A stretch of 64,000 nt of DNA from VGWB01 sp964480945 (GTDB lineage: Bacteria; Bacteroidota; Ignavibacteria; UBA10030). Positions 18,426 through 26,959 of the stretch are shown piece after piece; position 1 is the stretch's first letter, and each line of letters begins with the position of its first letter. The position numbers and the translations under genes are program-made. The stretch lies in contig CAYZRX010000006.1 in assembly GCA_964480945.1 (NCBI GenBank), positions 31,545 through 95,544 of the forward strand, given 5' to 3'. Below the pieces are notes generated by a model, which made no database searches, was not told the origin of the DNA, and saw only the letters and a program-made list of their open reading frames with translations.

Positions 18426-20183
18426 TCATCCACCGAAGATCACGAACTGAACTTCCTCCGGGAGCAGTGTGCTCACGGAACGCATGACGCTTCCTTTCAG
18501 CACATATTCGAGCCGGCTCCGGTGCTGCGCCCCGATGATGACCCGCTCAACACCAAACGTCGCTGCCTGCTCAGCGATCGTATATCCGACGTCATAACTC
18601 GGAATTTGCAGGGACTGAAAGTCGATTCCGGCGTCGGTACAGATTTCTTCAATCCGCTGTTCCTGTCCGTTGGTCGGCATCTCAAGCATCGCGGGCAATG
18701 CTCCCACAACAATTTCCTTTACGCGCAGAACAAAGAGGAACGCGTTGCGCGCCTTCGCCTCTTCGGCGGCAAAGCGCAGAAGCTTCTCGTTCATCTCCTT
18801 CACCGCCACCAGATACTTCGTGCCCGGAAGCTCCTTTCTCCGGCGGCGACGTTGCGGGGCTGGTGCTGCGATCGGTTCAGGCGCCGTGACAACCATCGCT
18901 GCTCGACGCTTCCCCAGAGCGCGCGCCGACAGACCGATCGCCAGGATTGCCAATGCAAAGATGATCGCATCGGTTTTCCTGGCCGCAATGGAGATCTCCA
19001 CAAGAAAAAGGATCGTTGCTGAGATGAGCATGAAGAGCTTCTCGAGGGGTTTCAGATAGACCGACTTGTCGGTTGCCGTCGACCCGATATTGATTGTCAT
19101 CGCCCCGACAACCCCAATCGCGTAGAGATGAGAGAGCGCCTCAACGTCGCTGATGATCAGCAACACGGTGATCGGCACGACCGTCGTCACGAAAAGCGGG
19201 AGGATGGGGACCCCGTGTCTGTTCAATCGCCGTAACGAGGAGGGCAGTTCTTTGTCCACCGACATCAGGAACTGAATGGAGATAAGATCATTCAGGGCTG
19301 TGTTCCCTGCTGAGATCAACAGGACCCCAAGAGACAGTGCAACGAACCAGCCAAACCAGTGACCGACGTAGTGCTCCCCCAGGAATCGCAACATGTCCTC
19401 AAGGTACGCCCCAGGCGCCAGGCCCTTGACTGCCAACATCGCCAGCCCCAGGAACGCGTTGACAAGAATGACTTTGGTGAGAACAGCGAGGATCGCACGC
19501 TTTGAATCTCGGGCAGGATCCTTCATCAAGCCTGTCATGTTGGAGATGGCTTCAATCCCTGAAAGACTCAGGATGAAACCGATGAAGATCCCCCAGTTAT
19601 GAAAGATTCCCCCTTCGGGGGGAGTAATTGTCGCCGAGGTCAGGGCTGTAGGTGCTGATGCAACAACGACTATAAGAAGGATCAGAATAGTGAAGACGGA
19701 GATCGCCAGAGCCAAACCACCGGAATGCTTGGGACCGAACCAGTTGATCGCCCCGATGCTGAGAATGATCAGAATCGCCCAGAGCGCGGGGTGGTGCAGG
19801 CCAAGATAATGACACGCATCGAGGACCGACAATGCCATCGTAACAACGTAGTCGGCAGCAAGGAGGAGTGCACCGACGACCGCCAGCAGCTGCGAACGGT
19901 GGTAGACAGAACTGTAGACCCCGCCTCCGTTGGGATATAATCGACAAATGGTAATGTAGTTGATGGCAACGAGGGACGTCAGGACCATCATCAAGGAGAG
20001 ATGCCAGAAGCTGCTGTACCCCGCCAGCGCGAAGCCGATGCCGAGGACGTAGGCAACGCTTGTCCCCCAATCACCGTCGAGAATAGCTGCACTGCGCAGC
20101 CACCCGAGAACGCGGGGTCGGCTGGTGGCGAGCTGTGTGACACCTGAGTGGGACGGCATGGTCTGGGAAACGTCTTGAGGCAA
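18426..20183 (-). CDS. APC-superfamily permease fused to a universal stress protein domain
   Basis: The product has 585 residues. Residues ~30-440 are a 12-helix APC-type transporter (DWGTSVAYVLGIGFALAG, SLSGIEAISNMTG). An arginine-rich linker with RRRRRK follows. Residues ~455-585 form a cytoplasmic UspA-like domain beginning KYLVAVKEMNEK. That domain ends with GAQHRSRLEYVLKGSVMRSVS, matching the ATP-binding G-x2-x-x9-G-S/T pattern of nucleotide-binding Usp proteins. The fusion suggests transport gated by ATP or stress signals, an inference from architecture. A terminator of the upstream gene lies just before it, so it is probably transcribed alone. Confidence 0.85.
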   Translation of the reverse strand: MPQDVSQTMPSHSGVTQLATSRPRVLGWLRSAAILDGDWGTSVAYVLGIGFALAGYSSFWHLSLMMVLTSLVAINYITICRLYPNGGGVYSSVYHRSQLLAVVGALLLAADYVVTMALSVLDACHYLGLHHPALWAILIILSIGAINWFGPKHSGGLALAISVFTILILLIVVVASAPTALTSATITPPEGGIFHNWGIFIGFILSLSGIEAISNMTGLMKDPARDSKRAILAVLTKVILVNAFLGLAMLAVKGLAPGAYLEDMLRFLGEHYVGHWFGWFVALSLGVLLISAGNTALNDLISIQFLMSVDKELPSSLRRLNRHGVPILPLFVTTVVPITVLLIISDVEALSHLYAIGVVGAMTINIGSTATDKSVYLKPLEKLFMLISATILFLVEISIAARKTDAIIFALAILAIGLSARALGKRRAAMVVTAPEPIAAPAPQRRRRRKELPGTKYLVAVKEMNEKLLRFAAEEAKARNAFLFVLRVKEIVVGALPAMLEMPTNGQEQRIEEICTDAGIDFQSLQIPSYDVGYTIAEQAATFGVERVIIGAQHRSRLEYVLKGSVMRSVSTLLPEEVQFVIFGG

Positions 20184-20200
20184 GATCTCTGTCCGGTTCT

Positions 20201-20239
20201 AAAAAAGGGAAGCCGAGGCAGAACGTACCCCGGCTTTCC
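20201..20239 (-). terminator. Rho-independent terminator of the Ton-associated gene cluster
   Basis: The stem pairs 20207-20218 with 20228-20239 (12 positions with one mismatch and one G-T pair), with a 9-base loop. On the minus strand six T follow (the A-run at 20201-20206). It lies directly after the lipoprotein gene ending at 20260. Confidence 0.85.
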
Positions 20240-20259
20240 GTAAAGACCCGTCCATGGTA

Positions 20260-21264
20260 CTACTTAATGCGTATGGAAGCAACCGCTTTCTCGAAGGCTG
20301 GTAAGAAGTCTTTTCTCGCGGGCTGATAGTAGGTCAGAATAATCCGATACACCTTGTCGTTCTTTACAACAAAATAGACCCTCCGTCCTATTTCCCTTGC
20401 CGGTGAATAGTTGAGGTAGATTGCCTTCAGCCCGTCGATCTTTGTCTCTCCCCTCGACGTAACCTTGAACATCTTCTCATTCTGCTCAACTACCTTGTCT
20501 ACCGTTAGTTTCTTTGCCGGACGAACGTCGATGAGGATGTTAGAGTCCTGCCGATAGCCCTGAATCTGCAGCATGAACTGCACCTCACCGGAGGGTGGCG
20601 GGCTTGATGGCTCAAAGTTGTTGGGGTACGATATGTCAAGAAATGAATTCGAAAACGTCTCAAACTCCGCGGAAGGAATCGCGGGATTTACAGGAGCTGC
20701 CTTCGGCTTTGGCAATTCTACGGAGGCAAAGAACGAATCGACGACGACCTTGTAGGGCTCAAAGAAATCGTTGAACGCCTCATAGGAGACTGTGTACATC
20801 ATCGAGTCTTTGATCGCGAGCGTTCGAATCACCGAGATCTTGTTCTTCTCGTCAAACCGGCCGCTGTACGTGATCCTGCTCGCTGGCGCATCTTCGATCT
20901 TCGACGGTTCAACTGACTGCACGGTGTAGCCACTGGCGGTGAGATCGGTCTTGAGATTGTTCATATAGGTCTCAAGCGGCTTCAGCGTGTCGAGCTTTTC
21001 GTACTTCACCGAGAGCTGAGCCCCGTCTTGCCCTTCCTGCGCGGTCGGATCATAGAACTTCTGAAGGGCATCCTGCGAAGTGTAGAAACTCACCTTCGTA
21101 CCCTCGGTCACTTTCTGCCAGCCTTGCGGTATTGTGAACTGCACCTTGAAGTAGGGATCTTGGAAATGTTCCCACCCTGTTATGTTCGCCGTCATGGGCT
21201 TCTTGCTGCATCCTATCAGCAGGAGGACACCGAGTGTGAAGATGCTCAGCAGTCTCTGGTTCAT
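20260..21264 (-). CDS. Lipoprotein with two PsbP/DUF1795-like domains
   Basis: A 334-residue protein with a signal peptide ending in the lipobox LLIGC, so it is probably anchored in a membrane and facing the periplasm. Two repeated domains of ~145 residues follow. Both begin with a short stretch of the kind FxxPYFKVQFTIPQGW or FLDISYPNNFEPS and end with a small-residue helix before a terminal SFFASVEL or AVASIRIK. This resembles PsbP-like domains found in bacterial lipoproteins of unknown role. AAAGGACT precedes the ATG. It sits last in the run of genes from the Ton motor and is closed by a terminator. No enzyme function is evident. Confidence 0.75.
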   Translation of the reverse strand: MNQRLLSIFTLGVLLLIGCSKKPMTANITGWEHFQDPYFKVQFTIPQGWQKVTEGTKVSFYTSQDALQKFYDPTAQEGQDGAQLSVKYEKLDTLKPLETYMNNLKTDLTASGYTVQSVEPSKIEDAPASRITYSGRFDEKNKISVIRTLAIKDSMMYTVSYEAFNDFFEPYKVVVDSFFASVELPKPKAAPVNPAIPSAEFETFSNSFLDISYPNNFEPSSPPPSGEVQFMLQIQGYRQDSNILIDVRPAKKLTVDKVVEQNEKMFKVTSRGETKIDGLKAIYLNYSPAREIGRRVYFVVKNDKVYRIILTYYQPARKDFLPAFEKAVASIRIK

Positions 21265-21307
21265 CGCACGAGTCCTTTCGTGTATGATCTTAGGTCTGTT
21301 GGCTGTC

Positions 21308-21439
21308 TTAGCCGATGAAATAAGATTTTATGACATAGCCTATGATGATCACGAGCGTCAGCACCACGAGACCCATGAACACGTAGAAGCCGGTGACGGG
21401 GTGCTGTTCTTTCTGCGTTGACGTTTCTTGATCTGCCAT
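21308..21439 (-). CDS. 43-residue single-pass membrane protein
   Basis: This short gene reads MADQETSTQKEQHPVTGFYV and then a hydrophobic helix of about 22 residues, ending SYFIG. The start ATG at 21439-21437 is preceded by TGAGGAAC on the minus strand. The N-terminus is charged and the helix clean, so a real protein is likely. It lies 43 bases upstream of the two-domain lipoprotein gene and probably shares its transcript. I do not recognise a family. Confidence 0.65.
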   Translation of the reverse strand: MADQETSTQKEQHPVTGFYVFMGLVVLTLVIIIGYVIKSYFIG

Positions 21440-21596
21440 GAAGAGTTCCTCAGTGAGATTCCACAAGCGCGAGTAGCCGGCTCAAACCAATCCGTTCTGT
21501 CGCCCCGAAATGAATCCGGAGTCTGCTTCGAGTTGAACAACAGATACTGAAAGCGGCCCGAGTTCAGCGTGACAGAGAGGGTTCGTGATACGCGTT

Positions 21597-23288
21597 CTAG
21601 TCAACCGGTATCCCCAGAGATATGAGCATGTTCTTAGCGTCTTTGTTCGTCGGGTTGAGCTTCAGCACCCTTCTGTACTCCTCGATCGCCTTATCTTTGT
21701 CCCCAGACAATTGATTCGCCTGCCCGATCCAAAGGTGCGTCTGCCAATCATCCTCTTTATACTTCAGCGCTCTGCTCAAGCTCTCAATCGCCTGAGAGTA
21801 CTTCTTCTCCTTCAAATAAGAAGCACCGATGTTTTTGTACGCTTCGCTGAGATCTCGCTTGTACTTAGCTTCCTCGTTGGCAGGAATCAGCTTGATCCAG
21901 GTTTCGTACTCCCTCCTTGCCTCAGCAAGCGAGTCCACCGACAACGATATGAGCGCCTGCGCGAGATACAAATGACCAGCTGCGTAGTCTGGCAGTTTGC
22001 TTGTCACGTAGCGAAGAGCCACGCGAGCGCTATCGAAGTGTGCATTATCAGAGCGTCCCAATACCATTTCACAGAGGGCAAAGTTCACGAACAGGGTGTA
22101 GTGCGTTGAGTCCAACGCGATCGCCTTCTGGAACATGACAGCAGCCGGCTCCCACTTCTGCCAACTCATGTAAATCGTGCCCATATTGATGTACACCGCT
22201 TTCAGATCGGGCCTGATCTTGACGATCTCTTGATACGTTTGCAGCGTGAGCGTATCCTTTTTCAGCTCCGAGTAGTCCTCAGCGAGCTCAATAAGATCAC
22301 CCAGCTTGAGTGCGTCCACCGATCTCAGTCTGGTGTAAGAATCAACGCCTTCCTTATACTGCTTCAATCTTGATTGAGAGCTCGCGAGGAAGCGCAACAC
22401 ATCACCATTCTTGGGATCGTTCTTCAGCGCTCGCTGCGCGGCCTTGATCGCATCGCTGTACTGACCGGTGAAGTAAAGGGCCTCGGTGTACGACGGCCAT
22501 ACATCTTCTGCGTTCGGGAAGCGCCGAACATACAGCTTCAGTACCTCCGCTGCATCGACATAGAGCTTCGGTCGCGAGCTCATGTACATCCTTGCAAGCT
22601 CCAGCAGCGCTGCCTGGTTCGTTGTGTCAATCACTGCGACACGCTTGTACTCGCGCGCAGCGTCGTTGTACCGATGCTCCTTGTAGTAGAGCTTGGCAAG
22701 ACTGTTGTGCACGTCGACCCGCGTTGAATCGAGCTCGATAGATTTCTCGTACTGCGTGATGGCGAAGGGGGTGACCCCCTGTCTGCTGTACGCTTCCCCT
22801 AGTCCTTGATAGACCACCGCCAAATTCGGGTTCGCTTCTTTCGCTCGTGAAAGGGCGATGATCGCTTGGTCAACGGAATCCGCCTCCAGTAGGACGAATC
22901 CTAGTTGGATCAACAGCTTCACATCGTTCTTTTTCTCGACTAGACCCGATTTCAGAGCGTTGTATGCGCCCGTGATATCTTTTCGGCTTCTTGCGACGTT
23001 CGCCACCAGCAGATAGCCGCTGACATTTGTCTCATCCAGTGATATCACTTTCTCGCCGGCCAGCTTTGCAGAATCAAGGTTTGAGATTTTGAAGTACGCC
23101 TCACCAAGAAGTAGCCAGGCATCGGCGCTTCTGGCGTTTGTCTCGACGAACTGACGAAAAACAGCAATACCCTCCTTTGTCTTCCCCTGATTGAGCAGAT
23201 CTTTTCCCCGATCCAGCTCTGCTTGAGCAAACACTGAAGTCGGGATAACTATGCACCAGAGAACAAGAATAGCGGCGATCTTTTTCAT
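21597..23288 (-). CDS. Periplasmic TPR-repeat protein of the Ton cluster
   Basis: A 563-residue protein with a signal peptide (MKKIAAILVLWC...SVFAQA) followed by some 12-14 tetratricopeptide repeats along its length (for example AVVYQGLGEAYSRQGVTPFA and WQTHLWIGQANQLSGDKDKA). The start is placed at 23288, with CAGGAGTAG before it; an upstream extension of 62 residues overlaps the next gene and is not protein-like. It lies seven bases after the PstS-like gene. TPR proteins at this position in Bacteroidota-type Ton clusters are presumed scaffolds; the partner is unknown. Confidence 0.85.
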   Translation of the reverse strand: MKKIAAILVLWCIVIPTSVFAQAELDRGKDLLNQGKTKEGIAVFRQFVETNARSADAWLLLGEAYFKISNLDSAKLAGEKVISLDETNVSGYLLVANVARSRKDITGAYNALKSGLVEKKNDVKLLIQLGFVLLEADSVDQAIIALSRAKEANPNLAVVYQGLGEAYSRQGVTPFAITQYEKSIELDSTRVDVHNSLAKLYYKEHRYNDAAREYKRVAVIDTTNQAALLELARMYMSSRPKLYVDAAEVLKLYVRRFPNAEDVWPSYTEALYFTGQYSDAIKAAQRALKNDPKNGDVLRFLASSQSRLKQYKEGVDSYTRLRSVDALKLGDLIELAEDYSELKKDTLTLQTYQEIVKIRPDLKAVYINMGTIYMSWQKWEPAAVMFQKAIALDSTHYTLFVNFALCEMVLGRSDNAHFDSARVALRYVTSKLPDYAAGHLYLAQALISLSVDSLAEARREYETWIKLIPANEEAKYKRDLSEAYKNIGASYLKEKKYSQAIESLSRALKYKEDDWQTHLWIGQANQLSGDKDKAIEEYRRVLKLNPTNKDAKNMLISLGIPVD

Positions 23289-23295
23289 TGCGGAA

Positions 23296-24216
23296 CTACT
23301 CCTGAGTGAGTTGAATGACGCGGTACGGCACCGTCTTTGGAACAAGTCCGGCGTCCCAAAAGATCTTCTGTCCAGGCATGCTCGCAACAAACGTGCTGAA
23401 GCCCTGTGCCACCCCCGGACTCTTCTCTGAAGTGTAGATGTAGATGGAGTAGATGAGAGGATACACCCGATCATACATATTGTTCTGATTCAGCTTCACC
23501 GCCTCCTCGGTCTTTCCCTCCTTTGGCTGTATGTCGAGCAAACGGACGTCTTTCTTGAACCATCGGCCCTTCGGTTGAGTCGTGTCTTCCCAGGTTGCGT
23601 ATGAAATCACGCCGATCGCAGACGGGTGAAGGGCGACGTATGCGATCACATCGCTCTGCGACGGGGCGACAAAGGAGGGAACAACCTCCTTTTCCGGCTT
23701 GAAGAAAACCCGGGTCAGCAGCTCATAAAGACCGGAATTCCTGCCCGTGACACAGAACTCAATTGGCCCGCTGAGCTTCGAGCTGGGGACTGCTCTCCAA
23801 TCCGCGAGCTTGCCCACAATGATCGCCGCGAGAGTTTCCGCGGAGAGCGATCTTGTTCGGTTTGACGAATGGACAAGGATTGCGAGCGCGTCACTCGCCA
23901 TTTCCGTCTCAACGACCCTGATCTCTGCCCCTTGAACTGCTGCACGCTCTTCGGCGTTCAGCGGCCGATCCACCACAATGCAAGCAGCGCTATCGTTGAT
24001 CATTTGCACGATTGCGTCGCGGGTGGTCATCCCCAAGACCTGCACGACAGCGCTGGTGTAGATGCGGTGGTACTCTTCTGCCTCTTGCTGCATCAGCGGC
24101 AGGTACGCATCCGTTGCCAACACCTGAAGCGCTCCGGTCCTGATATCCGATCCCGGCTGCTTTCCGCAACCGACGAGGACAACCAGAATCCACAACAGCA
24201 GCCCGGTGGTTTTCAT
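23296..24216 (-). CDS. PstS-like periplasmic substrate-binding lipoprotein
   Basis: A 306-residue protein with lipobox LVVLVGCGK, then a type II periplasmic-binding fold. Features seen are LQVLATDAYLPLMQQEAEEY, the CIVVDRPLNAEE strip, and VTGRNSGLYELLTRVFF, which matches the R-x-S-G phosphate-contact loop of PstS proteins. A second lobe ends with FWDAGLVP. No PstABC genes are present; instead the gene sits downstream of tonB and overlaps a small membrane protein gene (ATGA). A role as a binding protein feeding or sensing for the Ton motor is inferred. Phosphate as ligand is only a guess. Confidence 0.82.
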   Translation of the reverse strand: MKTTGLLLWILVVLVGCGKQPGSDIRTGALQVLATDAYLPLMQQEAEEYHRIYTSAVVQVLGMTTRDAIVQMINDSAACIVVDRPLNAEERAAVQGAEIRVVETEMASDALAILVHSSNRTRSLSAETLAAIIVGKLADWRAVPSSKLSGPIEFCVTGRNSGLYELLTRVFFKPEKEVVPSFVAPSQSDVIAYVALHPSAIGVISYATWEDTTQPKGRWFKKDVRLLDIQPKEGKTEEAVKLNQNNMYDRVYPLIYSIYIYTSEKSPGVAQGFSTFVASMPGQKIFWDAGLVPKTVPYRVIQLTQE

Positions 24217-24425
24217 TGGTCTTGTCTCTCAGCTTGCGTGGCTCGCATTCTCGTCACTGCAAACCGATAGATGCCAAAGAGCAGCAACACGACACCAAAC
24301 GCGATCCGGACGTTCGAGGGCATTCCTTCATTGACGACCCCCCCGGTCAGGACCAGGATCCCGAAAATCCCCACGACCCCCGAGATGGCGTAACCGACTA
24401 TCTCAGAAGGACGAATCGCTTTCAA
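24213..24425 (-). CDS. Small two-helix membrane protein in the Ton cluster
   Basis: A 70-residue protein with two hydrophobic helices (residues ~10-28 and ~38-57) and a charged tail rich in Arg, Glu and Gln. The start is TTG at 24425, three bases after the tonB stop, with GGAAGTGA just upstream. Its end overlaps the PstS-like gene (ATGA), so it is very likely translated. The family is not recognised. Its position suggests a helper of the Ton motor or of the binding lipoprotein. Confidence 0.68.
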   Translation of the reverse strand: MKAIRPSEIVGYAISGVVGIFGILVLTGGVVNEGMPSNVRIAFGVVLLLFGIYRFAVTRMRATQAERQDQ

Positions 24426-24428
24426 TAC

Positions 24429-25148
24429 TCACTTCCCTGTTGTGAGCTTGAACCGGAACGGAATGGAAACCCAGACCGAAACAGGCCCGTTCTTCATCAT
24501 TGCAGGCGTGAAGACCCACTGCATCGCTGCATCGACTGCTGGCTGGTTGAAGATTTCCGCATCACTCTTCAACACGACCGCCTTCCTGGCCTTTCCTTCC
24601 TTATCGACCCAAATCTTCACCCACACCGTCCCTTCAAGTCCGGCACGTGTGGCAAGGTCGGGATACTTTGGCGTCACCTGCTTGATTGGCTCCGGAGCTT
24701 TCTCGTAGGGGACATAGTCGGCCGGCGGCTCCTCCTCCTCGATCCTGATCTCCTCTTTCGCACCCCCGCCGGTACCCGTTGACACGATCGGTGCCGTTTG
24801 TTGGCTCAGCTCTTGTTGTGTTGCGATCGTCTGCTCAGGGCTGACCTCAGCATCTGGCACCGGGACCGGGATACCAACGCTCGGCTTCAGCGCAGCACTT
24901 GTCACCGCTACAGCGGGAGCAGCGTCCTGCAGAGATGGAGGCGGTCCAAGTTCACTGTACTTCATGATGCGTATCGTACGGGCCCCCTCGTCCTCTTTGC
25001 TGAGATAGACGGTTCCCCAGTAGATCCCTGCCCCCAGGAAGTGGAACGCTGCTGCGATGACCAACCCGCGCACAAGATAGTTCCTGTACACCTGCTTGAG
25101 CTCGGGGGCACCGTAGTTCGTATAATACTTTACGTCAAGTTGTTCCAT
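24429..25148 (-). CDS. tonB: TonB-type energy transducer
   Basis: A 239-residue protein with an N-terminal cytoplasmic tail, a single transmembrane helix at ~29-50, a Pro/Glu-rich periplasmic spacer, and the C-terminal TonB domain (KYPDLATRAGLEGTVWVKIW, AAMQWVFTPAMMKNG). It transmits proton-motive energy from ExbB/ExbD to outer-membrane receptors. The gene has an AGGAG ribosome site and follows two exbD genes by 18 bases. The N-terminal tail of ~28 residues before the helix is longer than in classic TonB, as is common in Bacteroidota. Confidence 0.92.
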   Translation of the reverse strand: MEQLDVKYYTNYGAPELKQVYRNYLVRGLVIAAAFHFLGAGIYWGTVYLSKEDEGARTIRIMKYSELGPPPSLQDAAPAVAVTSAALKPSVGIPVPVPDAEVSPEQTIATQQELSQQTAPIVSTGTGGGAKEEIRIEEEEPPADYVPYEKAPEPIKQVTPKYPDLATRAGLEGTVWVKIWVDKEGKARKAVVLKSDAEIFNQPAVDAAMQWVFTPAMMKNGPVSVWVSIPFRFKLTTGK

Positions 25149-25166
25149 AGACTTTCGCTCCTTCCC

Positions 25167-25673
25167 TTACGAGGCTCTTGCTTTTTGTATCTCTCGCACG
25201 TCGTATGGCTGCATCGGCGCAAGGCTAAACCTCGTGATATCGGCAAGGTTAAATTCGTCCAATATGTCAACCATCATCTTGTATGTGCTCGCGCGATCGA
25301 TCCGCAGAAGGGTAATCAACTTCGGATTACTCTTGATGCGCTCCAGCAACAGGGCGTGAAGGTCAGCGAACTCGACTTGTTTCGCTGGCTCCCTCGCCAT
25401 GTTCCAGTAGATGGTGTTATCCGGAGCAACACGAATCGTAAGCAGGTTCGATTCAGCCACCTCGACAGTGTTCTTGTCGTCTGGCGGGACGTTGATCTCC
25501 ATCGCCTGCGGCTTGCTGAAGTACGTCGTCAGCATGAAGAACGTCAACAATAGCAAGATGACGTCCACCATCGGCGTCATATTGATGCTAACGCCTAGCC
25601 TGTGCTTTTTTATGTGTTTCTTGCCGGCTTTGCGGGCGGCACTTTTCGATTCGCCAGTTTCAACAGCTGCCAT
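25167..25673 (-). CDS. exbD: ExbD/TolR-type biopolymer transport protein
   Basis: A 168-residue protein with a basic N-terminus (KSAARKAGKKHIKKHRL), then SINMTPMVDVILLLLTFFML. The membrane aspartate is the proton-carrying residue of the family, followed by the periplasmic domain. It is the second of two exbD genes in tandem. Two ExbD chains beside one ExbB and one TonB are usual in Bacteroidota Ton motors and may form a heterodimer. The gene spacing of 20 bases supports one operon. Confidence 0.92.
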   Translation of the reverse strand: MAAVETGESKSAARKAGKKHIKKHRLGVSINMTPMVDVILLLLTFFMLTTYFSKPQAMEINVPPDDKNTVEVAESNLLTIRVAPDNTIYWNMAREPAKQVEFADLHALLLERIKSNPKLITLLRIDRASTYKMMVDILDEFNLADITRFSLAPMQPYDVREIQKARAS

Positions 25674-25693
25674 AGTTCTTACTCCATCAACGA

Positions 25694-26158
25694 TTAGGTT
25701 TTCTTAGCCTCGGTAACGAGGTTGAACCGAGTGATTTTTGATTTCTGCAGGATGTCTATGACGTCTTCAACGGGACCGTAGGGTGCCTCCTTGTCGCCTT
25801 TCACCACAGTACGAAGCTTCGGATTGGCAACACGGGCCTGGACCAGGAGGCTGCTCAGGTTATCTTTCGTGATCTCAATCTCAGGCCGCAGCTTGTTTTC
25901 CTCGCCGAAGAGCGTAGCCATAATAAGCTGCGAAGGCGACCCCAGGAAGATTCGTCCATCCCTCGAAATCGTCACGATGATAACATCCGACTCCGGCAAT
26001 TTGAATTGCGCATGGGATGCCGGCAGGTTGATTACAACAGCCTCGGGCGGTCGGAACTGCGTGGTCATCATGAAGAACGTCAGCAACAGCAATATGACGT
26101 CCACCATCGGCGTCATATCGATCCTGACCGATATACGGGCTTTTTTGATTCTCGCCAT
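25694..26158 (-). CDS. exbD: ExbD/TolR-type biopolymer transport protein
   Basis: A 154-residue protein with KKARISVRIDMTPMVDVILL and the conserved membrane aspartate, then a periplasmic domain. It is the first of the pair, 13 bases after exbB. It lacks the long basic tail of its neighbour but shares the TM core almost residue for residue (MTPMVDVILLLLTFFM in both), indicating duplication. It forms part of the inner-membrane proton channel that energises TonB. Confidence 0.92.
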   Translation of the reverse strand: MARIKKARISVRIDMTPMVDVILLLLTFFMMTTQFRPPEAVVINLPASHAQFKLPESDVIIVTISRDGRIFLGSPSQLIMATLFGEENKLRPEIEITKDNLSSLLVQARVANPKLRTVVKGDKEAPYGPVEDVIDILQKSKITRFNLVTEAKKT

Positions 26159-26171
26159 AGGAAGACCTCAC

Positions 26172-26912
26172 CTATTTGGATTTTCCAGTTGGGGTTTTCT
26201 CCGCCAATGATTGGACGATAGAATAGCTCGCTTCGTCGATCATGTACGTAAAGTTGTCGACTTTCGTTGTGAAAAAGTTGTACGCGAGGATCCCGGAGAT
26301 CGCTGCAACAAGCCCGCCGGCCGTATTCACCAGCGCCTCTGAAATTCCAAGTGCAAGCTGGATTGCATCAGGTGTGCCAGCCTTGGCCAGTGCGTTGAAC
26401 GCACGGATCATACCCAGCACGGTTCCAAGAAGTCCCCACAAAACGGAAACCGTGGCAATTGTTGAAAGGGCGACCAGGTTCTTCTCCAGCAGTGGAACCT
26501 CCAACATCATCGCTTCCTCAATCGCGTGCTGAACCTCAGCCATCATTTCTTTCTGACTCTTGATATCCCCTTCCTGGATCATCATCTTGTAGCGCTCCAA
26601 TCCCGTCCGAATGATGTTGGCGCAGGAACCTCGCTGCTTATCACACGCTGCAATTCCGCCATCGATGTTTCCCTTGTTGATCTCCAGCGTCACGTTCTTC
26701 AAGAAAACCGCCAGTGATCCTCGCCCTTGCGCTTTGCGCAGCGAGAAGATGCGCTCGAAAACGAACGTCGCCACCATAAGCGTCATCGCGATCAAGCCGA
26801 TAACGAGGTAGCCGCCCTTCTGGATGTAGTCGGGCATCAAGTATGCAAAAATGAAATATGCAACGATTAAGGCGACAACCAGCACGATCGTCATGAATAC
26901 AGATTGTTTCAT
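26172..26912 (-). CDS. exbB: MotA/TolQ/ExbB-family proton channel protein
   Basis: A 246-residue inner-membrane protein with a short N-terminal helix pair. It is followed by a cytoplasmic region (EEAMMLEVPLLEKNLVALSTI) and the conserved TIATVSVLWGLLGTVLGMIRAF and EALVNTAGGLVAAISGILAYN helices. It is the ion-channel subunit that works with ExbD. The start ATG at 26912 has AAAGGAG on the minus strand. It follows the STAS gene by 47 bases and starts the motor section of the cluster. Confidence 0.92.
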   Translation of the reverse strand: MKQSVFMTIVLVVALIVAYFIFAYLMPDYIQKGGYLVIGLIAMTLMVATFVFERIFSLRKAQGRGSLAVFLKNVTLEINKGNIDGGIAACDKQRGSCANIIRTGLERYKMMIQEGDIKSQKEMMAEVQHAIEEAMMLEVPLLEKNLVALSTIATVSVLWGLLGTVLGMIRAFNALAKAGTPDAIQLALGISEALVNTAGGLVAAISGILAYNFFTTKVDNFTYMIDEASYSIVQSLAEKTPTGKSK

Positions 26913-26959
26913 CGGTACTCCTTTCGTTAGGTGAAAAAGTGAGTTAGTAACGAGAACGG

